DNA from: Paraburkholderia mimosarum LMG 23256 = NBRC 106338
GTDB taxonomy: Bacteria; Pseudomonadota; Gammaproteobacteria; Burkholderiales; Burkholderiaceae
Reading direction: 5' to 3'
Assembly (NCBI RefSeq): GCF_000739815.1
Contig: NZ_BBJJ01000058.1
Span: 1 to 43,616 of the forward strand
Length of the DNA stretch: 43,616 nt
Part shown: positions 8,590 to 17,044 of the stretch, piece by piece
How the letters are laid out: each line of letters begins with the position of its first letter
How positions within the stretch are numbered: position 1 is the first letter of the stretch
The notes under the pieces: generated by a model
The model's database searches: none
Seen by the model: only the letters and a program-made list of their open reading frames with translations
What the model was told of the DNA's origin: nothing
Program-made: the position numbers and the translations under genes

Positions 8590-9015
8590 ATGAAAAAAGC
8601 AGCGATTCGCGAGACACCTCGCGCCAAAGGCGGAGAGTCCGAAAAAATCACGATCAATCTTGTCCCGGTAGACCTTGGTCAGATCGATCTTCTCGTTGAA
8701 GAAGGGTTCTATTCGAACCGTACCGACCTGATACGGACGGCCATCCGCAACCAGCTTGCACTGCACGCCCAGGTCGTTCAGGAGACGGTCACACGCCGCG
8801 CGCTAGTGCTCGGCATGCAGCATTTTTCCAGACAGGACCTTGAGGCAGTACGCGCGGCGCGCGAGCGCCTCGACATCCAGGTGCTCGGGCTGGCAAGCAT
8901 TGCGGCTGACGTCTCACCGGAACTTGCGCGCGCAACTATTGGAAGTATCGCGGTGCTGGGGGCATTTCACGCAACGCCTGCCGTCAAGGCAGCGCTCGCC
9001 GACCGTATCCGGTAA
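8590..9015 (+). CDS. CopG-type ribbon-helix-helix transcriptional regulator
   Basis: A 141-residue protein. Residues about 18-58 form a ribbon-helix-helix unit: a basic N-terminus, the DNA-contacting strand EKITINLVPVD, and helices through FYSNRTDLIRTAIRNQLAL. The C-terminal about 80 residues are a helical extension of unknown role, too short and His-poor to look like a NikR metal domain. The ATG at 8590 is preferred over the in-frame one at 8572. The latter lies inside the operator almost at the transcription start, whereas GGATGGA just before 8590 can serve as ribosome site. The esterase follows 46 bases later, so it probably controls both itself and that gene. Confidence 0.88.
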   Translation: MKKAAIRETPRAKGGESEKITINLVPVDLGQIDLLVEEGFYSNRTDLIRTAIRNQLALHAQVVQETVTRRALVLGMQHFSRQDLEAVRAARERLDIQVLGLASIAADVSPELARATIGSIAVLGAFHATPAVKAALADRIR

Positions 9016-9061
9016 CCCACGCCGCCCCACCCGACATCTACCCTGCTCACCGGACCACACC

Positions 9062-10159
9062 ATGAAACTGAATGAAGGCTTTCTGAACTCGATGCACGAA
9101 GCGATGACCTTGCTGCGTACACGCGGCCCCGCCGAAGCGACGGCGGCAATACAACGCGCGTTGCGCGGCGAAGGCAATCCGGCGGCGAACGACATGTCGG
9201 ATGTAACGGTATCCAGTCCCGTGGGCGCCCCGCTTTACCGGACGAACAGATACGACGTCCCTCCGCATGCGACGGAACGGGTACGTACAGATGTGGAAGA
9301 TCGCGGGCATTTCAGCGTGCACCGGTATTCGAACGCTGCTGGTCGCCGGCAATATCGGCTCTATGTGCCCGCAGGGACCGCGAGCACACCGATGCCGCTC
9401 GTTGTAATGCTGCACGGCTGTACCCAGGACGCTGATGACTTTGCAGCCGGTACTCAGATGGATGCGCTCGCCGAGCGTCACCGGTTTCTTGTCGCGTATC
9501 CGGTACAGCCGAAGCAGGCCAACCCGTCAAAGTGCTGGAACTGGTTCCGGCCGAGTGATCAGTCGCGCGAACGCGGCGAGCCGTCCCTGATCGCGGGAAT
9601 CACGCGGGAGATTATTGCCGCGCACAATGTCGACCCTTCACGTGTGTACGTGGCGGGCCTATCCGCGGGCGGTGCAATGGCGGCAATCATGATTAGCGAG
9701 TATCCCGAACTGTACGCCGCGGCCGGCGTACATTCCGGTCTCGCTGCGCATTGCGCGCATGACTTACCCACTGCGCTTGCCGCGATGAAAGGCGGCACGC
9801 ATCCCGCAGAGGCGCGACGCGCGCAACGCCATTCGTTTGTGCCGCAACGGCCCATGATCGTTTTTCATGGTGATGCCGATGCCACGGTTCACCCGTCGAA
9901 TGCCGCCCGAATCGTACGCGGCTTCGAACGACAACACGATGGCGTCGACGAAGAGCGTCGTAGCGGGGCTGGCCGGCGTGACTGCACGGTAGCGCGGCTG
10001 GTTTCCCGCGACGGCGTGGATGCCGAGTTGTGGACCATTCACGGCGCGCCGCACGCCTGGGCAGGCGGCAGTGCGCGCGGGAGTTATACGGACACGAGCG
10101 GGCCGGATGCGAGTGGTGAAATGCTCCGCTTTTTCCTTGAACATCCGCAACATCCGTAG
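9062..10159 (+). CDS. PHB depolymerase-family esterase (LpqC-like)
   Basis: A 365-residue alpha/beta hydrolase of the extracellular-type polyhydroxybutyrate depolymerase/feruloyl esterase family. The oxyanion motif HGC is at 118-120, the nucleophile sits in GLSAGG (Ser201), a plausible acid lies in FHGDADATVHPSN near 275, and the catalytic His is in HGAPHAW near 330. No signal peptide is present; the N-terminus (MKLNEGFLNSMHEAMTLLR) is helical and resembles cytosolic members. It is probably in an operon with the RHH gene upstream. The substrate may be a short polyester or another ester; activity on PHB is not shown by sequence. Confidence 0.9.
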   Translation: MKLNEGFLNSMHEAMTLLRTRGPAEATAAIQRALRGEGNPAANDMSDVTVSSPVGAPLYRTNRYDVPPHATERVRTDVEDRGHFSVHRYSNAAGRRQYRLYVPAGTASTPMPLVVMLHGCTQDADDFAAGTQMDALAERHRFLVAYPVQPKQANPSKCWNWFRPSDQSRERGEPSLIAGITREIIAAHNVDPSRVYVAGLSAGGAMAAIMISEYPELYAAAGVHSGLAAHCAHDLPTALAAMKGGTHPAEARRAQRHSFVPQRPMIVFHGDADATVHPSNAARIVRGFERQHDGVDEERRSGAGRRDCTVARLVSRDGVDAELWTIHGAPHAWAGGSARGSYTDTSGPDASGEMLRFFLEHPQHP

Positions 10160-10192
10160 TGCACGGTAACGCGAGGTCATGCCGTGCATCAT

Positions 10193-10327
10193 TTACGTCG
10201 AGTCGATAGCGCCAGTGACCTGTCCGAGCCACAACTCCTTCTTGCCTTCCAGCTTAATCGACTGCGCATTGCTGCGGCAGTAGTGGCGCAAGGCCTCACC
10301 CGGTATCCTGGCACGCGTGTACTTCTT
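10193..10327 (-). pseudogene. Short coding remnant with upstream in-frame TGA
   Basis: A minus-strand frame reads KKYTRARIPGEALRHY, then QSIKLEGKKELWLGQ and ends VTGAIDST. Composition and GC-rich codon choice are protein-like, but there is no start codon and a TGA directly precedes it. The same frame upstream reads EAMEDGEPDF before that TGA. I do not recognise the family. The rest of the spacer from 10160 to 10440 shows nothing else. Confidence 0.3.
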
Positions 10328-10440
10328 TCAAAAATCTGGTTCGCCGTCTTCCATCGCTTCGCCGGGAACGTCGATCCGGCAAGCGTGCAACACGCTAATG
10401 GGTAGTACGCAGGACATCGGATATGTAGCTCGTACCTGGG

Positions 10441-10809
10441 CTACTTCCTGCGTCGCTGACTAATCAGCTTCACGATATCTGTCGTGGGGCCGCTTGTGAT
10501 GAGGCGAGGAATGTCGTCCAGGTGGACCCAGCGACACCTGGAGATTTCGTTACCTGGACGAGCTTTGGCGCGTTGTGAGATTTCGCAGGAAAACACGTGA
10601 TGGTGCTTCTGCTTCCCATGGAAGTCAAAGAGGTGTTTGGCTGACTTCCCGGCTAGTTGGGTTTCTTCTTTGAGTTCCCGAAGCGCGGCGTCCGTGCGAT
10701 CTTCTCCGCGCTTGAGGATCCCGCCTGGCAACGCCCACTTCGATTGACTACGTGCGACAAGGAGGATTCGCTTACCTCTGCGGCAGATGACGGTGGCGCG
10801 CTTCTTCAA
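10441..10809 (-). CDS. Nudix hydrolase
   Basis: A 122-residue single-domain Nudix protein. The Nudix box spans residues 30-52: G30, E36, then REL at 44-46 and the metal-binding pair E48-E49. The usual Gly of the final xGU is Gln51, a tolerated but notable change. Upstream, WALPGG is the standard entry to the box. The family cleaves nucleoside-diphosphate-linked substrates; small members like this may hydrolyse nucleotides, cap-like or diphosphoinositol/polyphosphate substrates. It is divergent from the polyphosphate-linked CHAD gene at 11049, a suggestive but unproven link. Confidence 0.88.
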   Translation of the reverse strand: MKKRATVICRRGKRILLVARSQSKWALPGGILKRGEDRTDAALRELKEETQLAGKSAKHLFDFHGKQKHHHVFSCEISQRAKARPGNEISRCRWVHLDDIPRLITSGPTTDIVKLISQRRRK

Positions 10810-11048
10810 ACCGGACTCCTACTTGTGCCCCAGATATTCTCGGGGCGCGCACGACGTGGCAGCGTATCGGGCGGTAACTGGACGTAGCTTCGTATCCTAA
10901 TACAGAACAGCACAAACTGGTGGTGCTATGAAGCGGGGATAGCCGGCGGCATCTTGAAGTCTTTCATCAACGTGTCACAATTTCGACGTTCGAAGTTCGA
11001 TGTGGTAACGTCTGGGGACGTCTATTTTCTGTCCGCCTCGAGGCTTCA

Positions 11049-11960
11049 ATGGATATGGATGGTGACTGGTCGTTACCAAAGCCGAACACTCTCTTCAAGG
11101 TCAAACGCCGGACGGCTGGTTCGTCACTCTCAAAAGCAAGCTCCATCGCCAGCACGTTCTCGTCTCTGGCAGCGCCGGTGGCTGCCGAAGCAGTGCAAAG
11201 AGCGCGAGACCTCTCCACGGAGCGCGACCCGGAAGGGTTTCATCAGCTTCGAGTCGCTTTCAGAAAGCTTCGCGCGTTGTATTGGGCGTACTCCCCTTAC
11301 ATCGGAGAGGAAGCAACCGTGCAAGCCACGGCAGAATTCAAGCGTCTTGCGGAGGTGGCTGGCTGCACGCGCGATTGGGACATTGCAGGCGATCTACTCC
11401 GAACCGCCCAGGAGTCCGGCGCCTCGGTCGAACTCCTTGTGGCCGCAGCACGCGAGAAACGTGCGCAGGCGGTGGCGCACAGCCAGACGATGATCAAGAG
11501 CGACGATGTCGAGGCGTTTCTGAACGATGCCCTCCTTCGCGCGCAGACCACACTGCAGTCGAGTTGCAGCGATCGACCCATTCGGGCGTTCGCCGAGAAG
11601 CGCGTCCGCCTCGCGCAGCGCACGCTTCAAAAGCGATGCAAACGCGCAGCACGTAGCGAGTCGGCCGATGAGGAAGGTCTCCACGACGTTAGAAAAGCCG
11701 GCAAAAAGCTGAGGTACCTGCTCGAGTTTTTTCAACCCATCATCAAAGGTGGGCACGGCCGTACCATCAAGGAGTTGACGTCCGTGCAGAACAAGCTGGG
11801 GCAGTTCAACGACATTGCAGCAAGCGAGGCGCTGCTTCGCGGCGCGTCATTCAATGACGTTCCTACCGAGGTCGTGCAGGAATCGCTGAAATGGTTGGAA
11901 AAACAGAAGTGCCAACGAATGCGTGCGGCATCACGACGCGTTCGAGACATCTCTAACTGA
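11049..11960 (+). CDS. CHAD domain-containing protein
   Basis: A 303-residue all-helical protein with two CHAD repeats. The first is marked by GFHQLRVAFRKLRALYWAY (His65), the second by GLHDVRKAGKKLRYLLEFF near 210. Each presents a conserved His and a row of Lys/Arg on one helix face. CHAD domains bind inorganic polyphosphate and target proteins to polyphosphate granules. No CYTH (triphosphatase) domain is fused here. The N-terminal about 40 residues are Ser-rich linker. The C-terminus ends in a basic segment. Functional role beyond polyphosphate binding is unknown. Confidence 0.9.
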   Translation: MDMDGDWSLPKPNTLFKVKRRTAGSSLSKASSIASTFSSLAAPVAAEAVQRARDLSTERDPEGFHQLRVAFRKLRALYWAYSPYIGEEATVQATAEFKRLAEVAGCTRDWDIAGDLLRTAQESGASVELLVAAAREKRAQAVAHSQTMIKSDDVEAFLNDALLRAQTTLQSSCSDRPIRAFAEKRVRLAQRTLQKRCKRAARSESADEEGLHDVRKAGKKLRYLLEFFQPIIKGGHGRTIKELTSVQNKLGQFNDIAASEALLRGASFNDVPTEVVQESLKWLEKQKCQRMRAASRRVRDISN

Positions 11961-12014
11961 GATGCATCCTTGAGCGGTTTGTGAAGCCGGCCTGCCACCC
12001 GGTGTGGCGAACCT

Positions 12015-12521
12015 GACGCAATTGCCGAAAGCGAGAGCCGGCGCCATTTTCCACGCCGGTATTGCGATAGGAAAATTCCATGGTGTGACAAAACCAACTA
12101 CGCCGACGGGCTCGCGCGTCACTTCCACGGTCAAGCCGGGGCGCACTGACGGGAGGATTTCACCGCCGACACGCAGGGCCTCGCCGGCGAAAAATTTGAA
12201 GATCTGTCCTGCGCGCGTTACCTCACCGACGGCTTCCGCTAACGTCTTGCCCTCTTCGCGCGCGAGCAAGTTCCCGAGTTCCTGCTTGCGGGCGAGGATG
12301 GTCGTACCCGCCTGATCGAGAACATCAAAACGTTGCTGGGGCGTCGTTTGCGACCACTTCGGAAACGCTTGCCGGGCCGCGCCGATTGCGGCGTGCATTT
12401 GCTTCGCGTCAGCCTGGGCGAATTCACCGACCACGTCGTCTGTATCGGATGGGTTGATATTGCGGGAGTATGCAATGGATGTTGCCCACTCCCCACCAAT
12501 GAAATTATCAAATCGAGTCAT
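12015..12521 (-). pseudogene. Aldehyde dehydrogenase, N-terminal third only
   Basis: The frame starts MTRFDNFIGGEW and follows an aldehyde dehydrogenase for about 169 residues, including EEGKTLAEA and GFVTPWNFPIAIP, up to FGNCV. There it should continue into the cofactor-binding KPA segment but switches to unrelated residues and soon stops inside the CHAD gene. The catalytic Cys and Glu half is gone, so it cannot be active. The closest functional match by sequence style and neighbours is alpha-ketoglutaric semialdehyde dehydrogenase, the last step of pentonate routes. It is last in the minus-strand sugar operon, 60 bases after the FAH gene. A deletion or rearrangement has joined it to the CHAD region. 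Confidence 0.85.
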
Positions 12522-12581
12522 GTCTGTGCTCCCAGAATAATCGGGTGCCAATGTGAAGGCCGACGGGCGCTACGATGCCGG

Positions 12582-13766
12582 TCAAAGACCTGTTAGTCCC
12601 CGGCTGCTGAGATTGCGATACAGCGCACGAACACCGAAGGTCCACGGAGCGATTTCCGTGCATAAACCGACGGTGTTGACCAGAGCACCAAGGGGCGGAG
12701 CCGAGATTGTCACGAGGTCACCGAGGTGGTGGGTAAAGCCCGATCCCGGGGCATCACGATCCATGATCGGCGAAAACATCGTGCCGAGAAAGAGCATGAA
12801 TCCATCTGGATACTGGTGGTGATCGCCATGGGTTTGCGCGACGAGATCTGCCGGGTCGCGGCTGATCTGACTCATGTGACTCACACCTTCCAGCACGAAA
12901 TCATCATCAGCGCCTTCCACGCGCAGAGACACGCTCGTCTGTCGAACAGTGTCCAGAGTGAAGTCGCCATCGAAGAGGCGGATGAATGGGCCGATCGCGC
13001 AGGAGGCGTTGTTGTCCTTGCATTTGCCGAGCAGCAACGCAGAGCGTCCTTCGATATCGCGCAGGTTGACGTCGTTACCAAGCGTGGCGCCTACTGGCTC
13101 GCCCCTGCTGTCGACGGCCAGAACGATTTCAGGCTCGGGGTTGTTCCAGCCCGACGAAGCCAACAATCCGATTGGGGCACCGAAGCCCACGGCCGACATC
13201 GGTTGCGACTTGGTGAAGACCTCAGCGTCCGGCCCAAGACCGACTTCCATGTATTGCGACCACGCGCCACGGCGCAACAACTCTTCCTTCAGTCTTGCCG
13301 CGGCATCAGAACCTGGGCAGATTTTCGACAGATCCGTGCCGATCAGTGCGGTGATGTTTTCTCGCACACTAGCCGCTTTGTCGCGGTCGCCGCCAGCCTC
13401 TTCCTCGATCACGCGTTCGATGAGACTAACTGCGAAGGTAACGCCGCATGCCTTGATAGCCTGCAGGTCGCATGGCGCGAGAATATATTGCTTGCCGCAA
13501 GCGCGGGCCGCGCGGGTCTGCGTCAGGAGTTCTGTGACGGGCCCAAGAGCTTCCCCTGGCGCCTGGCTGGCGATTTGCACGCGGTCAGCGCGATCGAGCA
13601 GGTCCGCCATCGTCGTTGCGGACTCCGTAATGTCAAAGACCTCTCCCCTACGGATAGCGATCACACATGGGCCTTCTCCCGCTTCGGTATGTCGCCACAT
13701 GCGGCCGACGAGGCGCGCTGAGTCCAGATCAAACGGCAGCCAGTTGGGCTGGGTTGATGCATTCAT
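12582..13766 (-). CDS. FAH-family 2-keto-3-deoxy sugar acid dehydratase/hydrolase
   Basis: A 394-residue fumarylacetoacetate-hydrolase superfamily enzyme of the long AraD1-like class. Metal ligands are visible as the EPE pair (211-213, in WNNPEPEIVLAV) and D232 in GNDVNLRDIEGRSAL. Family members act on 2-keto-3-deoxy-pentonates, giving alpha-ketoglutaric semialdehyde, or cleave diketo-deoxy-hexonates. With a UxaA-type dehydratase upstream and an aldehyde dehydrogenase remnant downstream, 2-keto-3-deoxy-pentonate (D-arabinonate-derived) dehydration is the best guess; L-fucose-derived substrates are also possible. Gap to UxaA is 18 bases, so they are co-transcribed and probably co-translated. 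Confidence 0.87.
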   Translation of the reverse strand: MNASTQPNWLPFDLDSARLVGRMWRHTEAGEGPCVIAIRRGEVFDITESATTMADLLDRADRVQIASQAPGEALGPVTELLTQTRAARACGKQYILAPCDLQAIKACGVTFAVSLIERVIEEEAGGDRDKAASVRENITALIGTDLSKICPGSDAAARLKEELLRRGAWSQYMEVGLGPDAEVFTKSQPMSAVGFGAPIGLLASSGWNNPEPEIVLAVDSRGEPVGATLGNDVNLRDIEGRSALLLGKCKDNNASCAIGPFIRLFDGDFTLDTVRQTSVSLRVEGADDDFVLEGVSHMSQISRDPADLVAQTHGDHHQYPDGFMLFLGTMFSPIMDRDAPGSGFTHHLGDLVTISAPPLGALVNTVGLCTEIAPWTFGVRALYRNLSSRGLTGL

Positions 13767-13784
13767 GATGTCTCTGTGTGAAGG

Positions 13785-15314
13785 TCAGGTGATCGCGCCG
13801 ATCTGCCAGGGTACGAACTCATTTTGTCCGTAGCCGTGAAGCTCACTCTTTGATCGCATACCCGATGCGGTTGCCAGCATGAGCTCGAAAATCTCCTGGC
13901 CCATTTCGTCGACGCTCCTCGTTCCGTCGAGGATCTCTCCGCAGTTCAGGTCGATATCTTCTTCCTGTCTGCGCCATAGTTCGCTGTTGGTGCCCAGTTT
14001 CAGCGAGGGCGAAGGCGCGCAGCCGTATGCAGAGCCGCGCCCCGTTGTAAAGCAGATCAGGTTGGCTCCGCCTGCTACCTGGCCGGTTGCCGAGACGGGG
14101 TCATAGCCCGGGGTGTCCATGAAAACCAGACCGTGTGCCGATACCGGCTCCGCATAGCGATAAACAGCAATCAGGTTCGTCGTGCCGCCTTTGGCCACAG
14201 CGCCCAACGACTTCTCGAGAATTGTCGTCAGGCCACCTGCCTTATTACCCGCCGACGGGTTGTTATTCAGGTCTGCGCCCATGCGTGCACAATAAGTTTC
14301 CCACCAGTGAATGCGCTCGATCAGCTTTTCTCCGACCGCGCGTGAAATGGCGCGGCGGGTGAGCAGGTGCTCCGCGCCGTATATTTCCGGTGTCTCGGAC
14401 AGAATGGCAACGCCGCCGTGGGCAACAAGACGGTCGACCGCAGCACCAAGCGCCGGATTCGCCGAGATACCCGAATAGCCGTCGGACCCGCCGCACTGCA
14501 AACCAACCACGAGATTACTTGCGTCGACTGCCTCCCGCTTCACGCGATTGGCCTCTGGCAGCAGCGCCTGCACAGCGTCGATGCCAGCCGCCACTGTGCG
14601 CGACGTGCCACCGGTAGCCTGAATGGTCATGACCTTCAGCGTGTTGCCCGCCTCAAGACCCTGACTTTCGAGCAGGCCCCCAATCTGGTTGGTCTCGCAC
14701 CCGAGTCCGACGATGAGCACCGCCGCGAAATTAGGATGTCGTGCGTACCCACCGAGCGTTCGACGGATCAGTGCCAGGCCTTCTCCTTGTGAGTCGATCG
14801 CGCAACCCTGGCCATGCGTGAGTGCGACGACCCCGTCCACGTTTGGATAGTCGCGTAGCACTCCAGGTTTGAAGTGGTCTGCAATGGCACGTGCGACGGT
14901 CGCAGAGCAGTTCACTGACGTAAGAATGCCGATGTAGTTGCGCGTCGCGACGCGTCCATCAGGACGGACGATACCCATGAAGCTCGCACGGCTCGCGACG
15001 GGCGCTGGCTTTGCGTCCTTTCCAAACGCATAGTCGCGGTCGAAGCTGCCCATCGACAGGTTATGCGTGTGGACGTGGTCGCCGCATGCGATGTCGCACG
15101 AGGCAAAGCCGATGATCTGCCCGTACCGTCGAACCGGCTCGCCTTGCTGGATGGCACGTGAGGCGACCTTGTGACCAGGGGCCACCAGCCCCCGGACGGT
15201 TACGCGGCCACCGTCCACCGTTGTGCCACCCACAAGCTGCTGCAGCGCGATGATCACATCGTCATCGGGATGCAGTCGCACGGTGACATCTGCGTCTGCT
15301 GTTGAGGTCTTCAT
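13785..15314 (-). CDS. UxaA-family sugar acid dehydratase (altronate/fuconate/arabinonate type)
   Basis: A 509-residue fused protein: an N-terminal SAF domain (about residues 10-85) followed by the catalytic altronate/galactarate dehydratase domain. Visible family motifs are HGQGC (167-171), GCETNQ near 205, QCGGSDGYSG near 273, NKAGGLTTILEKSLGA near 350 and TTGRGSAYG near 425. Members are iron-dependent and dehydrate sugar acids to 2-keto-3-deoxy acids; published work shows promiscuous D-arabinonate, L-fuconate and L-galactonate activity in this family. The start has CGGAGGC just before the ATG. It sits 48 bases after the aldose dehydrogenase in one operon. The substrate is inferred from neighbours. 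Confidence 0.9.
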   Translation of the reverse strand: MKTSTADADVTVRLHPDDDVIIALQQLVGGTTVDGGRVTVRGLVAPGHKVASRAIQQGEPVRRYGQIIGFASCDIACGDHVHTHNLSMGSFDRDYAFGKDAKPAPVASRASFMGIVRPDGRVATRNYIGILTSVNCSATVARAIADHFKPGVLRDYPNVDGVVALTHGQGCAIDSQGEGLALIRRTLGGYARHPNFAAVLIVGLGCETNQIGGLLESQGLEAGNTLKVMTIQATGGTSRTVAAGIDAVQALLPEANRVKREAVDASNLVVGLQCGGSDGYSGISANPALGAAVDRLVAHGGVAILSETPEIYGAEHLLTRRAISRAVGEKLIERIHWWETYCARMGADLNNNPSAGNKAGGLTTILEKSLGAVAKGGTTNLIAVYRYAEPVSAHGLVFMDTPGYDPVSATGQVAGGANLICFTTGRGSAYGCAPSPSLKLGTNSELWRRQEEDIDLNCGEILDGTRSVDEMGQEIFELMLATASGMRSKSELHGYGQNEFVPWQIGAIT

Positions 15315-15362
15315 ACTGCCTCCGATCGTCTGATACTTGTAGTGCGGCGCGCGCCGATGCGT

Positions 15363-16376
15363 CTATCGCGGCGTGGGTTCGGGCGCGTGCTCCGGGATCA
15401 GGCCATCGTGTTTCAACGCTTGCCAGAGACCTCGTGGGATGCGCACGGACATCTGTTTCACATTCTCATGAACTTCGTCAGGATTTCGTGCCCCTGCAAT
15501 TACCGCGCAAACAGGCTCGGGGGCGCTGCAGAATTGCAACGCTGCGGCCTTGAGGCTCACGCCAAACTCAGCGCAGCGCACTGCCATCCGGGATGCCTTT
15601 TCAACCATTTCCCTTGGCGCGGTGCTGTATTCAAACGTTGTGCCACCAGCAAGGAGCCCGGAGTTATAGGGGCCGCCGATCACCAGTTTCGCGTCGCACC
15701 GCATACACGCGGGGATCAGACTGTTCAGGGCCGTTGTATCCAGCAAGGTGTAACGCCCCGCGAGCAGGAAGATGTCGGGGTCCGAGTCAGCCAGAGCCCT
15801 GACACACGGTTCAACCCGGTTGACGCCAAGGCCCCACGACTGGATCAAGCCTTGTGCGCGCATATCGGAAAGCGCCCGGGCTGCGCCGTTGATAGCAGTG
15901 CGGTATTGCCTTTCCCAATCGGGGCCGTGCGTGTCTTCGGCTATATCGTGGATGTACACGACGTCGAGCCGGTCAACGCCCAGGCGGTTCAGGCTATCCT
16001 CAATGGAACGAAACGCACCGTCGGATGAGTAGTCGTACTCGACGCGAAAAGGCAGGCCATGGACGTAGCCATGCTGCGTCGACGGCACCGATTCATCACG
16101 GATGAGCCGTCTGCCGACTTTCGTCGACAGAACAAAGTCATCGCGCGGCATCTCACGGAGTATCTGCCCCATACGCCGCTCTGACAGGCCGGTGCCATAG
16201 AAGGGTGCCGTGTCGAAATATCTGACTCCGCTGTCCCACGCGGCCCGTATCGTCTCCTCAGCAAGCTGGTCGGGCACGACTGAAAAGAGGTTGCCGAGAG
16301 GCGCGCCTCCGAAGCCGATCGGGTTGGGGAAAGCACCGCCATTTGCTGGCCGGAACAGTCGTTTCTGGATTTCCAT
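15363..16376 (-). CDS. Aldo/keto reductase, probable D-threo-aldose (L-fucose/D-arabinose) 1-dehydrogenase
   Basis: A 337-residue aldo/keto reductase with the full catalytic tetrad: D55 and Y60 in RYFDTAPFYG, K86 in VLSTKVGRR and H143 in VVYIHD. The variant form (GGAPLGNLFSVV near 23, HGLPFRVEYDYSSDGAFRS near 106) is typical of D-threo-aldose 1-dehydrogenases, which oxidise L-fucose, D-arabinose and related sugars at C1 to lactones. The ATG at 16376 is chosen for the AAGGAGA ribosome site 5 bases ahead; a longer open frame upstream is not protein-like. It follows the (broken) lactonase gene, matching oxidation then lactone hydrolysis. Confidence 0.87.
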   Translation of the reverse strand: MEIQKRLFRPANGGAFPNPIGFGGAPLGNLFSVVPDQLAEETIRAAWDSGVRYFDTAPFYGTGLSERRMGQILREMPRDDFVLSTKVGRRLIRDESVPSTQHGYVHGLPFRVEYDYSSDGAFRSIEDSLNRLGVDRLDVVYIHDIAEDTHGPDWERQYRTAINGAARALSDMRAQGLIQSWGLGVNRVEPCVRALADSDPDIFLLAGRYTLLDTTALNSLIPACMRCDAKLVIGGPYNSGLLAGGTTFEYSTAPREMVEKASRMAVRCAEFGVSLKAAALQFCSAPEPVCAVIAGARNPDEVHENVKQMSVRIPRGLWQALKHDGLIPEHAPEPTPR

Positions 16377-16498
16377 TTTGTCTCCTTCGCATTCGATTCG
16401 CCGCGCTGAACGCAAGGCAAGTGCAGATGATCCTTGACCGAGGGATTGCGCATAGCACGCTGCCCGCTGATTCCAGTCTCACCGGCGTGGGCGTGATC

Positions 16499-16885
16499 TC
16501 ACAGCCGGTAAAACGAGCGGGCTGTTTCGCCAAAGATTGCCGCCCGGTCTTCCTCGACGAGACTGGAGGACAGTCGTTCGACGCATGCGTGCCACGACAC
16601 GTAATCGCCGTTCAGATTCAGGACCGGCCAGTCGCTCCCCCACATCAGGCGCTGAGCGCCAGATCGCGAGAGCAGGAAAGCGAAGTAGGGCGAGAAAGCA
16701 TCGTCGGCATAACCCGGTGGCGCCTCTGTCACCATGCCGGAGAACTTGCTCGCCTGCGCAAGTGGCGCAAGTGGCGCAAGGTCCGATGGCAAAAAGTCTC
16801 GCCATAGTGGAGCGAGATCAGGGGTGAGCCAGCCATAGTCGCTTCGCGCAGTCGTCCAGAAGTGCTGATGTGCATCAACCTTCAT
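16499..16885 (-). pseudogene. COG3618 amidohydrolase (sugar lactonase) with large in-frame internal deletion
   Basis: The frame is open for 128 residues, from MKVDAHQHFW (metal-binding HxH) to a proper C-terminus with LMWGSDWPVLNL and GETARSFYRL. Family members such as L-fucono-1,5-lactonase run about 280 residues. Here residues after LPSDLAPL jump directly to KFSGMVTEA, so about 150 residues, including the central catalytic His segments, are missing while frame is kept. The junction consists of short tandem repeats (TGGCGCAAG-like, 16755-16780 on the plus strand). Start has AAAGGAG. A working lactonase is unlikely from this frame; lactones may hydrolyse spontaneously or via another enzyme. 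Confidence 0.8.
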
Positions 16886-16971
16886 GACGGCTCCTTTTAC
16901 CATTAGTGCGTCGATTGACTCGAGAGTTAAATGATGACATTACCAATTTGGCATCCTAATCATCTGGATAT

Positions 16972-16986
16972 CGCATATGTAATGCG
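16972..16986. promoter_or_regulatory. Inverted repeat in the lactonase-operon leader
   Basis: CGCAT and ATGCG are separated by 5 bases within the 159-bp spacer between lacI and the lactonase. The spacer also holds CCAATTTGG near 16943. Either could be part of a promoter or operator for the catabolic half of the operon; no clean promoter was identified. Confidence 0.25.
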
Positions 16987-17044
16987 CTGATCAAACTCAG
17001 CCGTCAGCTTTGACTGGAGTGCCAGGCGTGAATATGTATGACAG

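Noticed and set aside
16755..16780. Short tandem TGGCGCAAG repeats considered as a repeat array or CRISPR-like element
   Set aside because: There are only about three 9-base units without spacers, located exactly at the lactonase deletion junction.
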